Shown here piece by piece: positions 16,588-24,073 of a stretch of 38,769 nt of DNA. Position numbers and translations under genes: made by a program. The notes under the pieces were generated by a model. It worked only from the letters and a program-made list of their open reading frames with translations. It had not been told where the DNA came from and searched no databases. The stretch spans positions 1-38,769 of the forward strand of contig CAYVTZ010000029.1 of the NCBI GenBank assembly GCA_964454685.1. The letters are read 5' to 3'. The stretch is from CAYVTZ01 sp964454685 (GTDB taxonomy: Bacteria > Bacillota > Clostridia > Christensenellales > Christensenellaceae). How positions within the stretch are numbered: position 1 is the first letter of the stretch; each line of letters starts with the position of its first letter.

Positions 16588-17814
16588 ATGAAATTTGACC
16601 GTTATGACAATGTGATCTATGAAAAACTGTATCAAGATTTAAAGGAAGCGCAGGAGATGCTTTCTCCGTTTGCGACGCGCAACAAAGAGGCACTGCGCAC
16701 GAAGCACGAGACCTTTGTGGTGGCGCGCCCCAACTTTTTCATGGATGGAGACCGAATCATCAACTGTCGGTTTTATAATCGTTATGCGGACAAGACTCAG
16801 GTTTTTTCCTTATATAAAAACGATGATATTTCCCGCCGGATTTTGCATGTGCAGATCGTTTCACGCATCGCGCGCAACATCGGGCGCATGCTGCGGCTGA
16901 ACATAGACCTGATCGAAGCGATTGCGCTGGGGCATGATTTGGGGCATACGCCGTTTGGACATGCGGGTGAGCGCTTTTTATCCGAACTTTATTATGCGCA
17001 TACGGGCAGATATTTTAACCACAACGTGCATAGCGTGCGCATTCTGGATCAGATTTTGCAACTGAATTTGAGCTTTCAAGTGCTGGACGGCATTTTGTGC
17101 CACAACGGGGAGCGCGTGAGCGGAGAATATCGCCCGACCGCCTATGGGCAGGAGAATGCCTTTGAACAGTTGCAGGCGCGCATCGAGCAGTGTTATATGT
17201 GCGAAAAAGGCGGGGAGCATCTGGTGCCTTCTACCATGGAAGGATGTGTGGTGCGCTTGGCGGACATCATCGCGTATTTGGGCAAAGATCGGCAGGATGC
17301 CATGATTTTGGGGATTGAGCTGCCGGAAGCATTTGAAAACAATCCGGTGCTGGGCTCATCGAATGCGGAATTTATCAGCAACATCATTACTAATGTGATC
17401 TCGAACAGCTATGAGCAGCCGTATTTGAAATTGGATGAGCAGGTGGCGGAGGCGCTGGCGCACGAGAAGAGGGCGAATTACAACAGCATTTATGCGTTGC
17501 AGGACGGAAAAGAGCCGTATCCGACCATCAAAGAGATGTTTGAAGAGATCTATGTGCGTCTGCTTTCGGATGTGCAGCAGCACCGGGAGGATTCGCCGGT
17601 GTTTCGCCACCATATTCGTCATATTTTCAAGGGGTTCCGCAGAGAGGAAGAACTAAAGCGGGATTATTTGAAAGAGGAACCGAATCAGATCGTGGTGGAT
17701 TACATCGCAAGCATGACCGATGATTATTTCATAGAGCTGCACGCGCATTTATTTCCACATTCCAAGAATATCGAGTATCGGTCTTATTTTGAAAAAGATG
17801 AGTTTAGAACTTGA
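16588..17814 (+). CDS. dGTPase-like HD-domain deoxynucleoside triphosphohydrolase
   Basis: The 408-aa protein has the HD hydrolase pattern of dGTP triphosphohydrolases: His87 in ILHVQIVSRIARNIGR, the His-Asp pair in ALGHDLGHTPFGHAGE (about 112-127), NHNVHSVRIL, and the distal Asp in RLADIIAYLGKDRQDA. The family splits dNTPs into nucleoside and triphosphate and helps control dNTP pools. I chose ATG 16588, with AGGAAG 6 bases ahead, because a promoter -10 sits across the earlier in-frame starts at 16531 and 16552. Which dNTP is preferred cannot be told. The gene is monocistronic or followed by the desulfoferrodoxin gene after 72 bases. Confidence 0.87.
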   Translation: MKFDRYDNVIYEKLYQDLKEAQEMLSPFATRNKEALRTKHETFVVARPNFFMDGDRIINCRFYNRYADKTQVFSLYKNDDISRRILHVQIVSRIARNIGRMLRLNIDLIEAIALGHDLGHTPFGHAGERFLSELYYAHTGRYFNHNVHSVRILDQILQLNLSFQVLDGILCHNGERVSGEYRPTAYGQENAFEQLQARIEQCYMCEKGGEHLVPSTMEGCVVRLADIIAYLGKDRQDAMILGIELPEAFENNPVLGSSNAEFISNIITNVISNSYEQPYLKLDEQVAEALAHEKRANYNSIYALQDGKEPYPTIKEMFEEIYVRLLSDVQQHREDSPVFRHHIRHIFKGFRREEELKRDYLKEEPNQIVVDYIASMTDDYFIELHAHLFPHSKNIEYRSYFEKDEFRT

Positions 17815-17886
17815 ATTTTCGGTGTATTAGATTAAATAACACCGCACTGTAAGATGCGGCGATGGATTCTTTAGGAGGACTGTGCA

Positions 17887-18261
17887 ATGAAAGAAAGAGC
17901 GAATTTTTATCGGTGTGAACTATGCGGGAATTTGGTTGGACTGATTCACAACGGCGGCGGAACGCTGGTGTGCTGTGGACAGAACATGACCAAACTGGTA
18001 CCCGGCTCAACAGACGCGGCGGTGGAGAAGCATGTACCCGTAGTGGAAAAGAAGGGCAATACCGTGCATGTGACGGTGGGCAGTGTGCCGCACCCCATGA
18101 CGGAAGAACACTTGATTGAATGGATTGCGCTGGAGACGCCAACGCACATGCAGCGTGTGATTCTTTCGCCCGGAGACAAGCCGGAAGCGGACTTTATCGT
18201 GGATTCGGACGAAATGGAAGTGTTTGCATACTGCAATCTGCACGGACTTTGGAAGGCATAA
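17887..18261 (+). CDS. Desulfoferrodoxin (2Fe superoxide reductase)
   Basis: The enzyme reduces superoxide to hydrogen peroxide in anaerobes, with electrons usually from rubredoxin. The 124-aa protein has both domains. The desulforedoxin FeS4 centre has Cys10, Cys13, Cys29 and Cys30 (CELC and VCC). The SOR domain has Glu47-Lys48-His49 (EKH), His69 and His75 (VPHPMTEEH) and Cys116/His119 (YCNLHG) as ligands of the active-site iron. All key residues are present. TAGGAGG precedes the ATG. It lies immediately upstream of the sigma partner-switch operon, which makes a link to oxidative stress plausible. Confidence 0.96.
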   Translation: MKERANFYRCELCGNLVGLIHNGGGTLVCCGQNMTKLVPGSTDAAVEKHVPVVEKKGNTVHVTVGSVPHPMTEEHLIEWIALETPTHMQRVILSPGDKPEADFIVDSDEMEVFAYCNLHGLWKA

Positions 18262-18300
18262 GCAACCGGAAACCAACATAATCAGGCTGGAGGGCGTACA

Positions 18301-18333
18301 GACCGCATCACCATTTTGCATGGTGGCACGGTC
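18301..18333 (+). terminator. Stem-loop between the desulfoferrodoxin gene and the partner-switch operon
   Basis: GACCG...CACCAT at 18301-18314 pairs with ATGGTG...CGGTC at 18320-18333 around a 5-base loop, with a 3-by-3 internal loop. The following TTGTGCGCTTTG is only weakly U-rich, so it may be an inefficient terminator or mRNA-stabilising hairpin. Confidence 0.45.
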
Positions 18334-18380
18334 TTGTGCGCTTTGTGTGCCGTTTGCGGTGGCAGAAGGCTGTAATATAT

Positions 18381-18395
18381 AGCATACAATATGCT
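18381..18395. repeat. Palindrome upstream of the partner-switch operon
   Basis: AGCATACAATATGCT is a perfect inverted repeat with 6-bp arms and a 3-base centre. It ends 8 bases before the GGAGGG ribosome binding site of the SpoIIAA-like gene and contains a TACAAT that could be a -10 element, although no good -35 is seen 16-18 bases upstream. It may be an operator or a translation-control hairpin. Confidence 0.4.
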
Positions 18396-18416
18396 GTGGA
18401 CCTGGAGGGAGTAATC

Positions 18417-18731
18417 TTGGAAATCAAATTGACACATGAGGATGAACAAAACATTTGCTTCGCGCTGTGCGGAGAGCTGGACATCAACAGTATTCCGGTG
18501 TTCAAGCGAGAGGTGGAGGCTGCAATCAAGGATCAAAAGAAGAGCCTTATTTTTGATTGCAGCGAGCTGAAATACATTGATTCGACCGGATTGGGCGTGA
18601 TGGTGAGTGTGCTCAAGAAGGTGCGTGAGTATGGCGGTGCGATACACATGAGAACGTTAAAACCGTATCTATACAAGATTTTTGAGATTACCGGTTTGAT
18701 TAACGCATTTAAAATTGAGGTGGAGGCGTGA
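18417..18731 (+). CDS. SpoIIAA/RsbV-like anti-sigma factor antagonist (STAS domain)
   Basis: The 104-aa STAS-domain protein contains the phosphoacceptor motif YIDSTGLGVMV, with Ser56 at the position phosphorylated by SpoIIAB or RsbW kinases, and the ELDINSIP helix start. In the known mechanism the unphosphorylated form binds the anti-sigma factor and frees sigma. An earlier in-frame ATG at 18336 would add residues unlike the family. TTG 18417 is chosen because GGAGGG lies 7 bases ahead and the protein then starts at the domain edge. The stop overlaps the next ATG as TGATG. It heads the antagonist, anti-sigma, sigma order known from spoIIA and sigB operons. Confidence 0.88.
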   Translation: MEIKLTHEDEQNICFALCGELDINSIPVFKREVEAAIKDQKKSLIFDCSELKYIDSTGLGVMVSVLKKVREYGGAIHMRTLKPYLYKIFEITGLINAFKIEVEA

Positions 18732-19117
18732 TGGGCGAGCAAATCAAAATGCAGTTTCCCGCAAGAAGCGAATACATCAAGGCGATTCGACTTGCGGTTT
18801 CGGGCATTGCCAGTGAACTGGACTTTAGTGTGGATGAAATTGAGGAGATCAAAATGTGCGTGGCAGAATCGTGCATTTTGTTTCTGTGTGGGCAGAAATG
18901 CAGCGGGGTGGACATCACCATCCGCACGCAGGACGGGATTTCCGTTTGCGTGGAGGGTATGGACGCGGAGGCAAAACACGATTGCCCGGATTGTTCGGGA
19001 TTTAATGAGGAGATCAGTCGCGTGATGATCGAAGCCATGAGTGACGAGATGGAGATATTGGAACACGATGGTATCTTCACCCGCGTTTCCTTTGTCAAAC
19101 GTGTAAAAGCGCATTGA
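18731..19117 (+). CDS. Degenerate, Cys-rich SpoIIAB/RsbW-like anti-sigma factor
   Basis: The 128-aa protein aligns by eye with SpoIIAB/RsbW kinases at its N-terminus (FPARSEYIKAIRLAVSGIAS, EIEEIKMCVAES) and near the C-terminus (MSDEMEI). The GHKL ATP-binding motifs are broken. After Glu46 the N-box Asn is Leu50, the DxGxG box is replaced by VEGMDAE, and the GxG of the lid is absent (EEISRVMI). Instead it has seven cysteines (43, 48, 53, 57, 73, 85, 88) including a CPDC pair. It probably still binds sigma but is unlikely to be an active kinase. ATG 18731 is preferred over GTG 18728 for spacing to GGAGG. It sits between antagonist and sigma genes, the usual kinase position. Confidence 0.72.
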   Translation: MGEQIKMQFPARSEYIKAIRLAVSGIASELDFSVDEIEEIKMCVAESCILFLCGQKCSGVDITIRTQDGISVCVEGMDAEAKHDCPDCSGFNEEISRVMIEAMSDEMEILEHDGIFTRVSFVKRVKAH

Positions 19118-19170
19118 GGGCTGCGTGAGGATTGACACTGGGAAATCGTCTGTATGGGGGAAGAAACGGC

Positions 19171-19908
19171 ATGAATTATCGGGAAATGGAAAGCGAAGAG
19201 CTATTTCGCATTTATCAGGAAGACCATGACATTGAAATTCGCAATATATTGATTGAGCGTTATTTATATATTGCGGAAATTGCCGCGAAAAAATTTGTGG
19301 GACGCGGTGTGGATTATGAAGATTTGTTTCAGGTGGCGAGCCTTGCTTTGGTGAAGGCGATTGATCGCTTTAATATTGAGCGGGAAATCAAATTTTCCAG
19401 CTTTGCGACACCTTCTTTGATTGGTGAGATCAAAAATTATTTTCGGGATTCCTCTCGCGTGTTGCGCCTGCCGCGCCGCGATACGGAACTGCTGAAGCAC
19501 TTGAAGCAATATGTGCAGGAGTACTCTTTGCTGCATGGATCGAACCCGCAGCCCAAGCAGATTGCAAAGGCGCTGGAAATTACAGAGGAGCGCGTGCTGG
19601 AGATTTTGGAATTGCAGCAGTCGGATAGCGTGATGTCGCTGGATGTGGCGCTTTCAGACGCGGATAACTTTTCCCTTGGGGATATTTTGGGACGCGAGGA
19701 CGCAAGCTTTGAACGCATTGAAAATCATGACTTTTTGAAGTATTGTATGAGCCTGCTGGGAGACGCGGAAAAAAAGATCATTGAATATCGCTACATGAAC
19801 AACATGACGCAAAAACAGGTGGCGGATCTGCTGGGTGTTTCGCAGATGCAGATTTCCAGAATGGAGCGAAAAATACTTTCGAAACTTGCAAGTGCATATA
19901 AAAAATAG
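19171..19908 (+). CDS. RNA polymerase sigma factor, SigB/SigF subfamily
   Basis: This 245-aa sigma-70 factor lacks region 1. It contains region 2 with YLYIAEIAAKKFVGRGVDYEDLFQ and KFSSFATPSLIGEIKNYFRD, the SRVLRLPRR segment, region 3, and region 4 with TQKQVADLLGVSQMQISRMERKIL. The pattern is that of SigB, SigF and SigG. A TTG 13 codons upstream (19132) is possible, but GGGGGAAG precedes the ATG at 19171. The gene follows an antagonist and an anti-sigma gene, so it is the regulated member of a partner-switch module. Whether it serves stress or sporulation cannot be decided here; the desulfoferrodoxin neighbour and the degenerate Spo0A favour stress. Confidence 0.88.
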   Translation: MNYREMESEELFRIYQEDHDIEIRNILIERYLYIAEIAAKKFVGRGVDYEDLFQVASLALVKAIDRFNIEREIKFSSFATPSLIGEIKNYFRDSSRVLRLPRRDTELLKHLKQYVQEYSLLHGSNPQPKQIAKALEITEERVLEILELQQSDSVMSLDVALSDADNFSLGDILGREDASFERIENHDFLKYCMSLLGDAEKKIIEYRYMNNMTQKQVADLLGVSQMQISRMERKILSKLASAYKK

Positions 19909-20001
19909 GTGAAAGATTGGTTTGTTTGGTTATTGATGGCATGAAACGGGTTATAGTATGCGTATGAGAAACAGGTCAATAATCTTTCGAGGTATGCATG
20001 A

Positions 20002-20403
20002 GTGATGATTGAAAAGGCGATGACCAGCATCGACCAACTTGGTGGCGTGGTGGATGCTTTGGTGGCTGAAATCAGCAAACAGATGACGCTGGACGAGGAG
20101 TGTGACTACAAGGTTCGTCTGGTGTCCAAGGAATTAATAACAAATTGTTTTCTACACGCGAAGGCGCATAGCGTGCGGCTGCGGGCGGAGTGTAAATCCA
20201 GCAGATTGATGCTGTGCATTGAGGACGACAGCAACGGGTTTCTGGTGAATCGTGTGCTGAACTGTCAGGCGGATGCGCTGAAAATGCCTTTGCGGGAGAA
20301 TGGAAGGGGAAGCTTTCTGGTGAAATACTTCACCGAGCAATACTCCTACAACGAGTGCGGAAATGCTGTGACTGTTACAATATTATTAAGACCGGACAAA
20401 TAA
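20002..20403 (+). CDS. Second RsbW-like GHKL ATPase (putative anti-sigma kinase)
   Basis: The 133-aa single-domain protein keeps ATPase-type motifs: Glu44 and Asn48 in SKELITNCFLHA (N-box), an acidic EDDSNGF around 74-80 (G1 box) and ENGRGSFLVKYF around 99-110 (lid). It therefore looks like an active HATPase_c_2 protein, in contrast with the degenerate copy three genes upstream. It starts 93 bases after the sigma gene and is followed by an intrinsic terminator, so it closes the module. GTG 20002 is used as start with GAGG 9 bases upstream; ATG 20005 is the alternative. Which partner it phosphorylates is unknown; the upstream STAS protein is the obvious candidate. Confidence 0.72.
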   Translation: MMIEKAMTSIDQLGGVVDALVAEISKQMTLDEECDYKVRLVSKELITNCFLHAKAHSVRLRAECKSSRLMLCIEDDSNGFLVNRVLNCQADALKMPLRENGRGSFLVKYFTEQYSYNECGNAVTVTILLRPDK

Positions 20404-20456
20404 ATATTTGAGGAACTAACCGCCGAGAAATGTAGTGCCAGGCGATTTCTGACAGG

Positions 20457-20483
20457 AACCGATGAAGAATCATCGGTTTTTTT
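20457..20483 (+). terminator. Intrinsic terminator closing the sigma partner-switch operon
   Basis: AACCGATGA at 20457-20465 and TCATCGGTT at 20470-20478 form a perfect 9-bp stem with an AGAA loop, followed by T residues to 20483. Confidence 0.9.
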
Positions 20484-20512
20484 GTTAAAAATATATGAAT
20501 TTCAAGTAAAAT

Positions 20513-20541
20513 GCTTTATACTTATGGTAATCTTTTATAAT
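20513..20541 (+). promoter_or_regulatory. Probable promoter of the HlyD-like/yggS/sepF/divIVA cluster
   Basis: A perfect TATAAT lies at 20536-20541, about 60 bases ahead of the first start codon and just after a terminator. The -35 region (GCTTTA or TGCTTT at 17-18 bases) is poor. Confidence 0.4.
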
Positions 20542-20601
20542 GCGCCGGAAGAGATCGGAACTTTTTTGTGTGGCGCAACGTTGATGTTTGTGAGGAGATA
20601 T

Positions 20602-21825
20602 ATGGCGATAGGCAACAGACAGGTTGTATGGAGGCCAAACGCAAAATTTTATATTTTTCTGGGCGTGGTCGCTGCGATTGTGATTGCGATACTTTTTTTG
20701 GTGTTTAATATCAAGACCGAGGAGATTTCGACCGGTGAGATCGTCTACGAGATCAAAACACCGGGTATTATTGTACGCGACGAGCAGGTGATTTCTGCGG
20801 AGAACTATGGGCGTGCGAACTTTCGTGTGCAGGAAGGCGACCGTGTGGAAGCGGGCAGCGTTGTTACGGAAGTTTACAACTGGGGGTACAACGAGCAGGT
20901 GATGAACAATCTGCTGGAGGCGCAGACCAACTCCCAAAAGTATCAGGAGAATGAGCTGTATAAGGATGTGCAGGACGAACAGCTGCTGTCCCTGGGGAAT
21001 CAGATCAGCGAAAAAGCAGCAGAGATCAATGATATTGTGCAGGGTCAAACGAAAGGCGATCTGGTGCAGACCGAACGCACATTGAAGAGCTTGATGGATC
21101 AGAAACGGCAATACTTGAAAGAGGCCGTGAACCCTGATCAGACGCTCAATGACTTTTTGAACAAAGAGCAGCAGTTGCAAAATCGCATCGATGCGTGGAA
21201 GCAGGAAGTGACTGCGCCCAGTGCAGGTGTTGTCAGCTTTTACATGGATGGCAAGGAAAACCTGCTGAATGCAAATAACATACAGCGTTTGACATCCGCA
21301 GACCTTGCGGAAATCTTTGACGGCACGGGCGGATTGTCGCAGGAAACCGCACAAGCTGCCGTTCAGGAGACCGTACAGACGCCGTTGTTTCGTTTGGTAA
21401 ACAACTTTAAATGGTATGTACTGGTGCGTTCGGAAGCGCCGATTCGCGAATTTGCGAATGGCAATCAATTTACGATTGCCTTTGACGACTATATGGATAA
21501 GCAATACACCGGCACGGTTGTGGGCAGCATTACGGAGCCGAAAATCAATATCTATGTGGTGGAGATCACGGAAGATATCGGGCAGCTGTTGACGGCGCGC
21601 AGAACAGACACCAACTTCTACACGAAGTTTCAGGGATTGCGCGTACCGGAAAACGCGATCGCGCAAAAAGATGGAGAACAGGGTGTGACGCTGGTGGAGG
21701 GCGGCAAGCGCGCATTTGTGCCTGTCAACGTCAAAACAATCAAAAATGGATTTGCGATTATAGAATCCGCAGATCCGCAGACGCCGCTGTCTTCCGGGCA
21801 GAATGTGGAGGTGAAAGGGCTGTGA
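20602..21825 (+). CDS. Membrane-anchored HlyD-like protein of the division cluster
   Basis: The 407-aa protein has a short cytoplasmic N-terminus, one transmembrane helix (about residues 16-36) and an extracellular part. A lipoyl-like half (VQEGDRVEAGSVVTEV) lies before a coiled-coil segment (about 95-195), and the matching half (VTAPSAGVVSFYMDG) lies after it, followed by beta-barrel regions. This is the layout of HlyD/RND-type adaptor proteins. No transporter partner is nearby; in Clostridia similar genes often sit beside yggS and sepF. GAGGAG precedes ATG 20602, chosen over upstream starts that cross the promoter. It overlaps yggS by 4 bases. A role in the envelope during division is inference. 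Confidence 0.72.
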   Translation: MAIGNRQVVWRPNAKFYIFLGVVAAIVIAILFLVFNIKTEEISTGEIVYEIKTPGIIVRDEQVISAENYGRANFRVQEGDRVEAGSVVTEVYNWGYNEQVMNNLLEAQTNSQKYQENELYKDVQDEQLLSLGNQISEKAAEINDIVQGQTKGDLVQTERTLKSLMDQKRQYLKEAVNPDQTLNDFLNKEQQLQNRIDAWKQEVTAPSAGVVSFYMDGKENLLNANNIQRLTSADLAEIFDGTGGLSQETAQAAVQETVQTPLFRLVNNFKWYVLVRSEAPIREFANGNQFTIAFDDYMDKQYTGTVVGSITEPKINIYVVEITEDIGQLLTARRTDTNFYTKFQGLRVPENAIAQKDGEQGVTLVEGGKRAFVPVNVKTIKNGFAIIESADPQTPLSSGQNVEVKGL

Positions 21826-22502
21826 GCATTGCGCAAAACATTGTGCTGGTACAGCAAAAGATAGAAAATGCCGCGCAAAAAGCGGGCGTTTCCGCCGATT
21901 GCATACAGTTGATTGCCGTAACGAAAACGGTGGACGAAGAACGCATCATGCAGGCATATCATAAGGGGCTGCGCCATTTTGGTGAAAACCGAGTGCAGGA
22001 GTTTCTGCGGAAAAAAGAAATTTTACCAAAAGATATTGCATGGAATTTAATCGGACAGTTGCAAACGAATAAAGTTCGTTATATAATAGATGATAACTTA
22101 GTGCTTGTGCATTCACTGGATCGGCTGGAGTTGGCAAACGAGCTGCAAAAGGAATGTCTGAAAAAAGACGCGTATGTACAGGCATTGGTGCAACTGAATA
22201 TTTCAAATGAAGCATCAAAATCGGGTTTGCACGAACATGAAATCGAAGACTTTTTTTGCCGCGTGCAGGCGTTGGATCGAATACGGATTCGTGGATTTAT
22301 GACCATCGGCCCCAATACGGACGATGAGAAGGAAATTCGTGGTGTGTTTGCCAAGACATGGCGCGTTTTCGACACGTACCGATCGGGAAAAGCCGGTTTT
22401 GATATCCTATCTATGGGAATGTCGGGGGATTATGAAGCTGCCATCGCCGAGGGGGCGAACATGGTACGCGTCGGTTCCGCGATATTTGGGGATAGAGATT
22501 AA
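21822..22502 (+). CDS. yggS: YggS/YlmE family pyridoxal-phosphate homeostasis protein
   Basis: The 226-aa protein has the alanine-racemase N-terminal barrel fold with PLP bound on Lys35 in IAVTKTV. Further family motifs are HFGENRVQEF, WNLIGQLQTNK, VHSLDRLELA, SGLHEHEI and LSMGMSGDYEAAIAEGANMVRVGSAIFG. It controls free PLP and affects amino-acid pools; it has no known racemase activity. The GTG start overlaps the preceding stop as GTGA. In B. subtilis it is ylmE, next to sepF, as here. Confidence 0.95.
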   Translation: MSIAQNIVLVQQKIENAAQKAGVSADCIQLIAVTKTVDEERIMQAYHKGLRHFGENRVQEFLRKKEILPKDIAWNLIGQLQTNKVRYIIDDNLVLVHSLDRLELANELQKECLKKDAYVQALVQLNISNEASKSGLHEHEIEDFFCRVQALDRIRIRGFMTIGPNTDDEKEIRGVFAKTWRVFDTYRSGKAGFDILSMGMSGDYEAAIAEGANMVRVGSAIFGDRD

Positions 22503-22527
22503 ATGAACTCTGGAGGATAACGATTTC

Positions 22528-23112
22528 ATGGGAAAAATGAGCAAGTTTCTCAACCTGATCGGGTTGGAGGAAACGGACGGGTCTGTCGGCAATGCGCCGA
22601 GCTACTACGAAGATGAATTTCAAGAGGGTATGGAAAACAATATGAATTATAATAACGATGACGCATATTTTGCACAGGAAGAAAACCGTAGATATCAGTC
22701 CAAGAGAAACGATAACATTCGTCCGTTTGTTGGCAACGACGATGTGCGCGGCGGATATAGCGGGTCTTCGGATTCGTATTATGGCAGCGAGCCGGACACT
22801 TCGCGTGTTCGTGTGCTGATTTACAAGCCGACCTCTTATGACGATACACAGAGCATTGTGGACAATCTGCGTGACCAGAGACCGATCATTGTGAACCTGG
22901 ATGAGTTGGAAACCGATGTGGCGCAGCGCATTTTGGATTTTGTAAGCGGCGCGGTATATGCGCTTTCCGGCAGCATTCGTAAGGCGGCAAAAAACATTTT
23001 TGTGGTTGCCCCGTACAACATCGACGTGACAACAAATGCGGCTGATTCGGTGCACCGTCAGCATCAAGACGAATTTAATTTCCGTTATTTTGAAAACGAC
23101 GGTCTTGTTTAA
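22528..23112 (+). CDS. sepF: Cell division protein SepF
   Basis: SepF anchors FtsZ to the membrane and aligns its filaments. The 194-aa protein has an N-terminal amphipathic helix (MGKMSKFLNLIGLEE, the membrane anchor), a long acidic and Tyr/Asn-rich linker (about 20-85), and a globular C-terminal domain (about 90-175) with IYKPTSYDDTQSIVDNL, PIIVNLDEL and QRILDFVSGAVYALSG followed by NIFVVAPYNIDV. Length and order match the family, with a somewhat long linker. GGAGG precedes the ATG. It lies between yggS and divIVA, but ylmG and ylmH, commonly found in between, are missing. Confidence 0.95.
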   Translation: MGKMSKFLNLIGLEETDGSVGNAPSYYEDEFQEGMENNMNYNNDDAYFAQEENRRYQSKRNDNIRPFVGNDDVRGGYSGSSDSYYGSEPDTSRVRVLIYKPTSYDDTQSIVDNLRDQRPIIVNLDELETDVAQRILDFVSGAVYALSGSIRKAAKNIFVVAPYNIDVTTNAADSVHRQHQDEFNFRYFENDGLV

Positions 23113-23134
23113 CACGAATTAGGAGAGGTTTTTC

Positions 23135-23827
23135 ATGAATATTTCACCGAAAGACATTTTAGAAAAGGAATTTGCCAAAAAGTTCAATGGGTATGACCCG
23201 GAGCAGGTAGATGAATTTTTGGATGATGTGATCCGGCAATTTGAATCGTTGATGGAGGAGAATGAGAACATTCTAGCCAAAAATGAAGCGCTGAAATCCG
23301 AGCTTTCCCGCTATAAGGCGAAAGCGGATAAACTGGAAAACATTGAAGAAAAGCTGATGGCTGCCGTTGTGACGGCGCAGCGTAATGCAACCGCATATAT
23401 TGAAAAAGCGGAAGCGCAGGCGCAGAAAATCATCAGCATTGCCAATCAGAATGCGCGCACGGTCATTGAAAGTACGCAGCTTCGTATGGAAAATGCGCAG
23501 CAGGAACTGAAGCGGCACGAGCGATTGATCCAGGAATACAAACTGAAATTCAAAAAGTTTTTGGATGAGCAATATGCGGCGTTCCAAGGTGATGTTGCAA
23601 AGGAAACGGATCTTTCGGGACACGCGGCAGAGATTTCAAAATCGATCAACAACCTGTCCGGCGGATTACATGAACCGGAAGAAAGCCGGTATCGTTTGGA
23701 TGATATCCTAAAAATTTCGAACGATGAAACCGAGAGCCTCAAGCGTTCGCGGGAGGAAGCGGAGTATGACTTCCGCCAGAGTACGGCGAACTTGCAGCAA
23801 ATTGTAAACGAAATTATTGACGACTGA
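23135..23827 (+). CDS. divIVA: DivIVA domain protein
   Basis: The 230-aa coiled-coil protein begins with MNISPKDILEKEFAKKFNGY and the DPEQVDEFLDDV segment, the lipid-binding N-terminal domain that recognises curved membrane at poles and septa. Most of the rest (about 30-150) is heptad-rich coiled coil, and a charged, less ordered tail follows from about 165. In Firmicutes it recruits division-site and pole factors. AGGAGAGG lies just upstream. It ends the division cluster, 17 bases before an intrinsic terminator. Confidence 0.94.
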   Translation: MNISPKDILEKEFAKKFNGYDPEQVDEFLDDVIRQFESLMEENENILAKNEALKSELSRYKAKADKLENIEEKLMAAVVTAQRNATAYIEKAEAQAQKIISIANQNARTVIESTQLRMENAQQELKRHERLIQEYKLKFKKFLDEQYAAFQGDVAKETDLSGHAAEISKSINNLSGGLHEPEESRYRLDDILKISNDETESLKRSREEAEYDFRQSTANLQQIVNEIIDD

Positions 23828-23844
23828 CCCCATGAAGTCTGATT

Positions 23845-23871
23845 ACCCCCGATTGATTCGGGGGTTTTTTG
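23845..23871 (+). terminator. Intrinsic terminator after divIVA
   Basis: ACCCCCGA at 23845-23852 pairs with TCGGGGGT at 23858-23865 around a 5-base loop, followed by T residues to about 23870. Confidence 0.92.
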
Positions 23872-23931
23872 TTGGAGGAACAAAGCAATAAATGCAGCAA
23901 AAGAAATCAAGTGAGATTGCTTTATGTGCGA

Positions 23932-23978
23932 TATAATCTATTTAATGCGTCTGATTTGACGGGATTTACAAAAATCCC
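23932..23978 (+). promoter_or_regulatory. -10 element and inverted repeat upstream of the AraC-family gene
   Basis: TATAAT at 23932-23937 lacks a clear -35. Just downstream, GGGATTTACAAAAATCCC (23961-23978) is a perfect 7-bp inverted repeat with a 4-base centre, which could be an operator or a leader hairpin. The coding start follows at 24074. Confidence 0.35.
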
Positions 23979-24073
23979 TGCACTTGAACAATTACTCTTA
24001 TAAGCCAAACCACGAAGTTGTTTTTAATTGTGCAGCACGCATTATTTTTCAAGGATTGAAACGAGGTGAGCGT

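Noticed and set aside
20485..21666. 393-codon open frame on the minus strand opposite the HlyD-like gene
   Set aside because: It is a composition shadow: its residues mirror the plus-strand codons, it has no recognisable domain, and it spans the terminator-promoter gap side of a supported gene.
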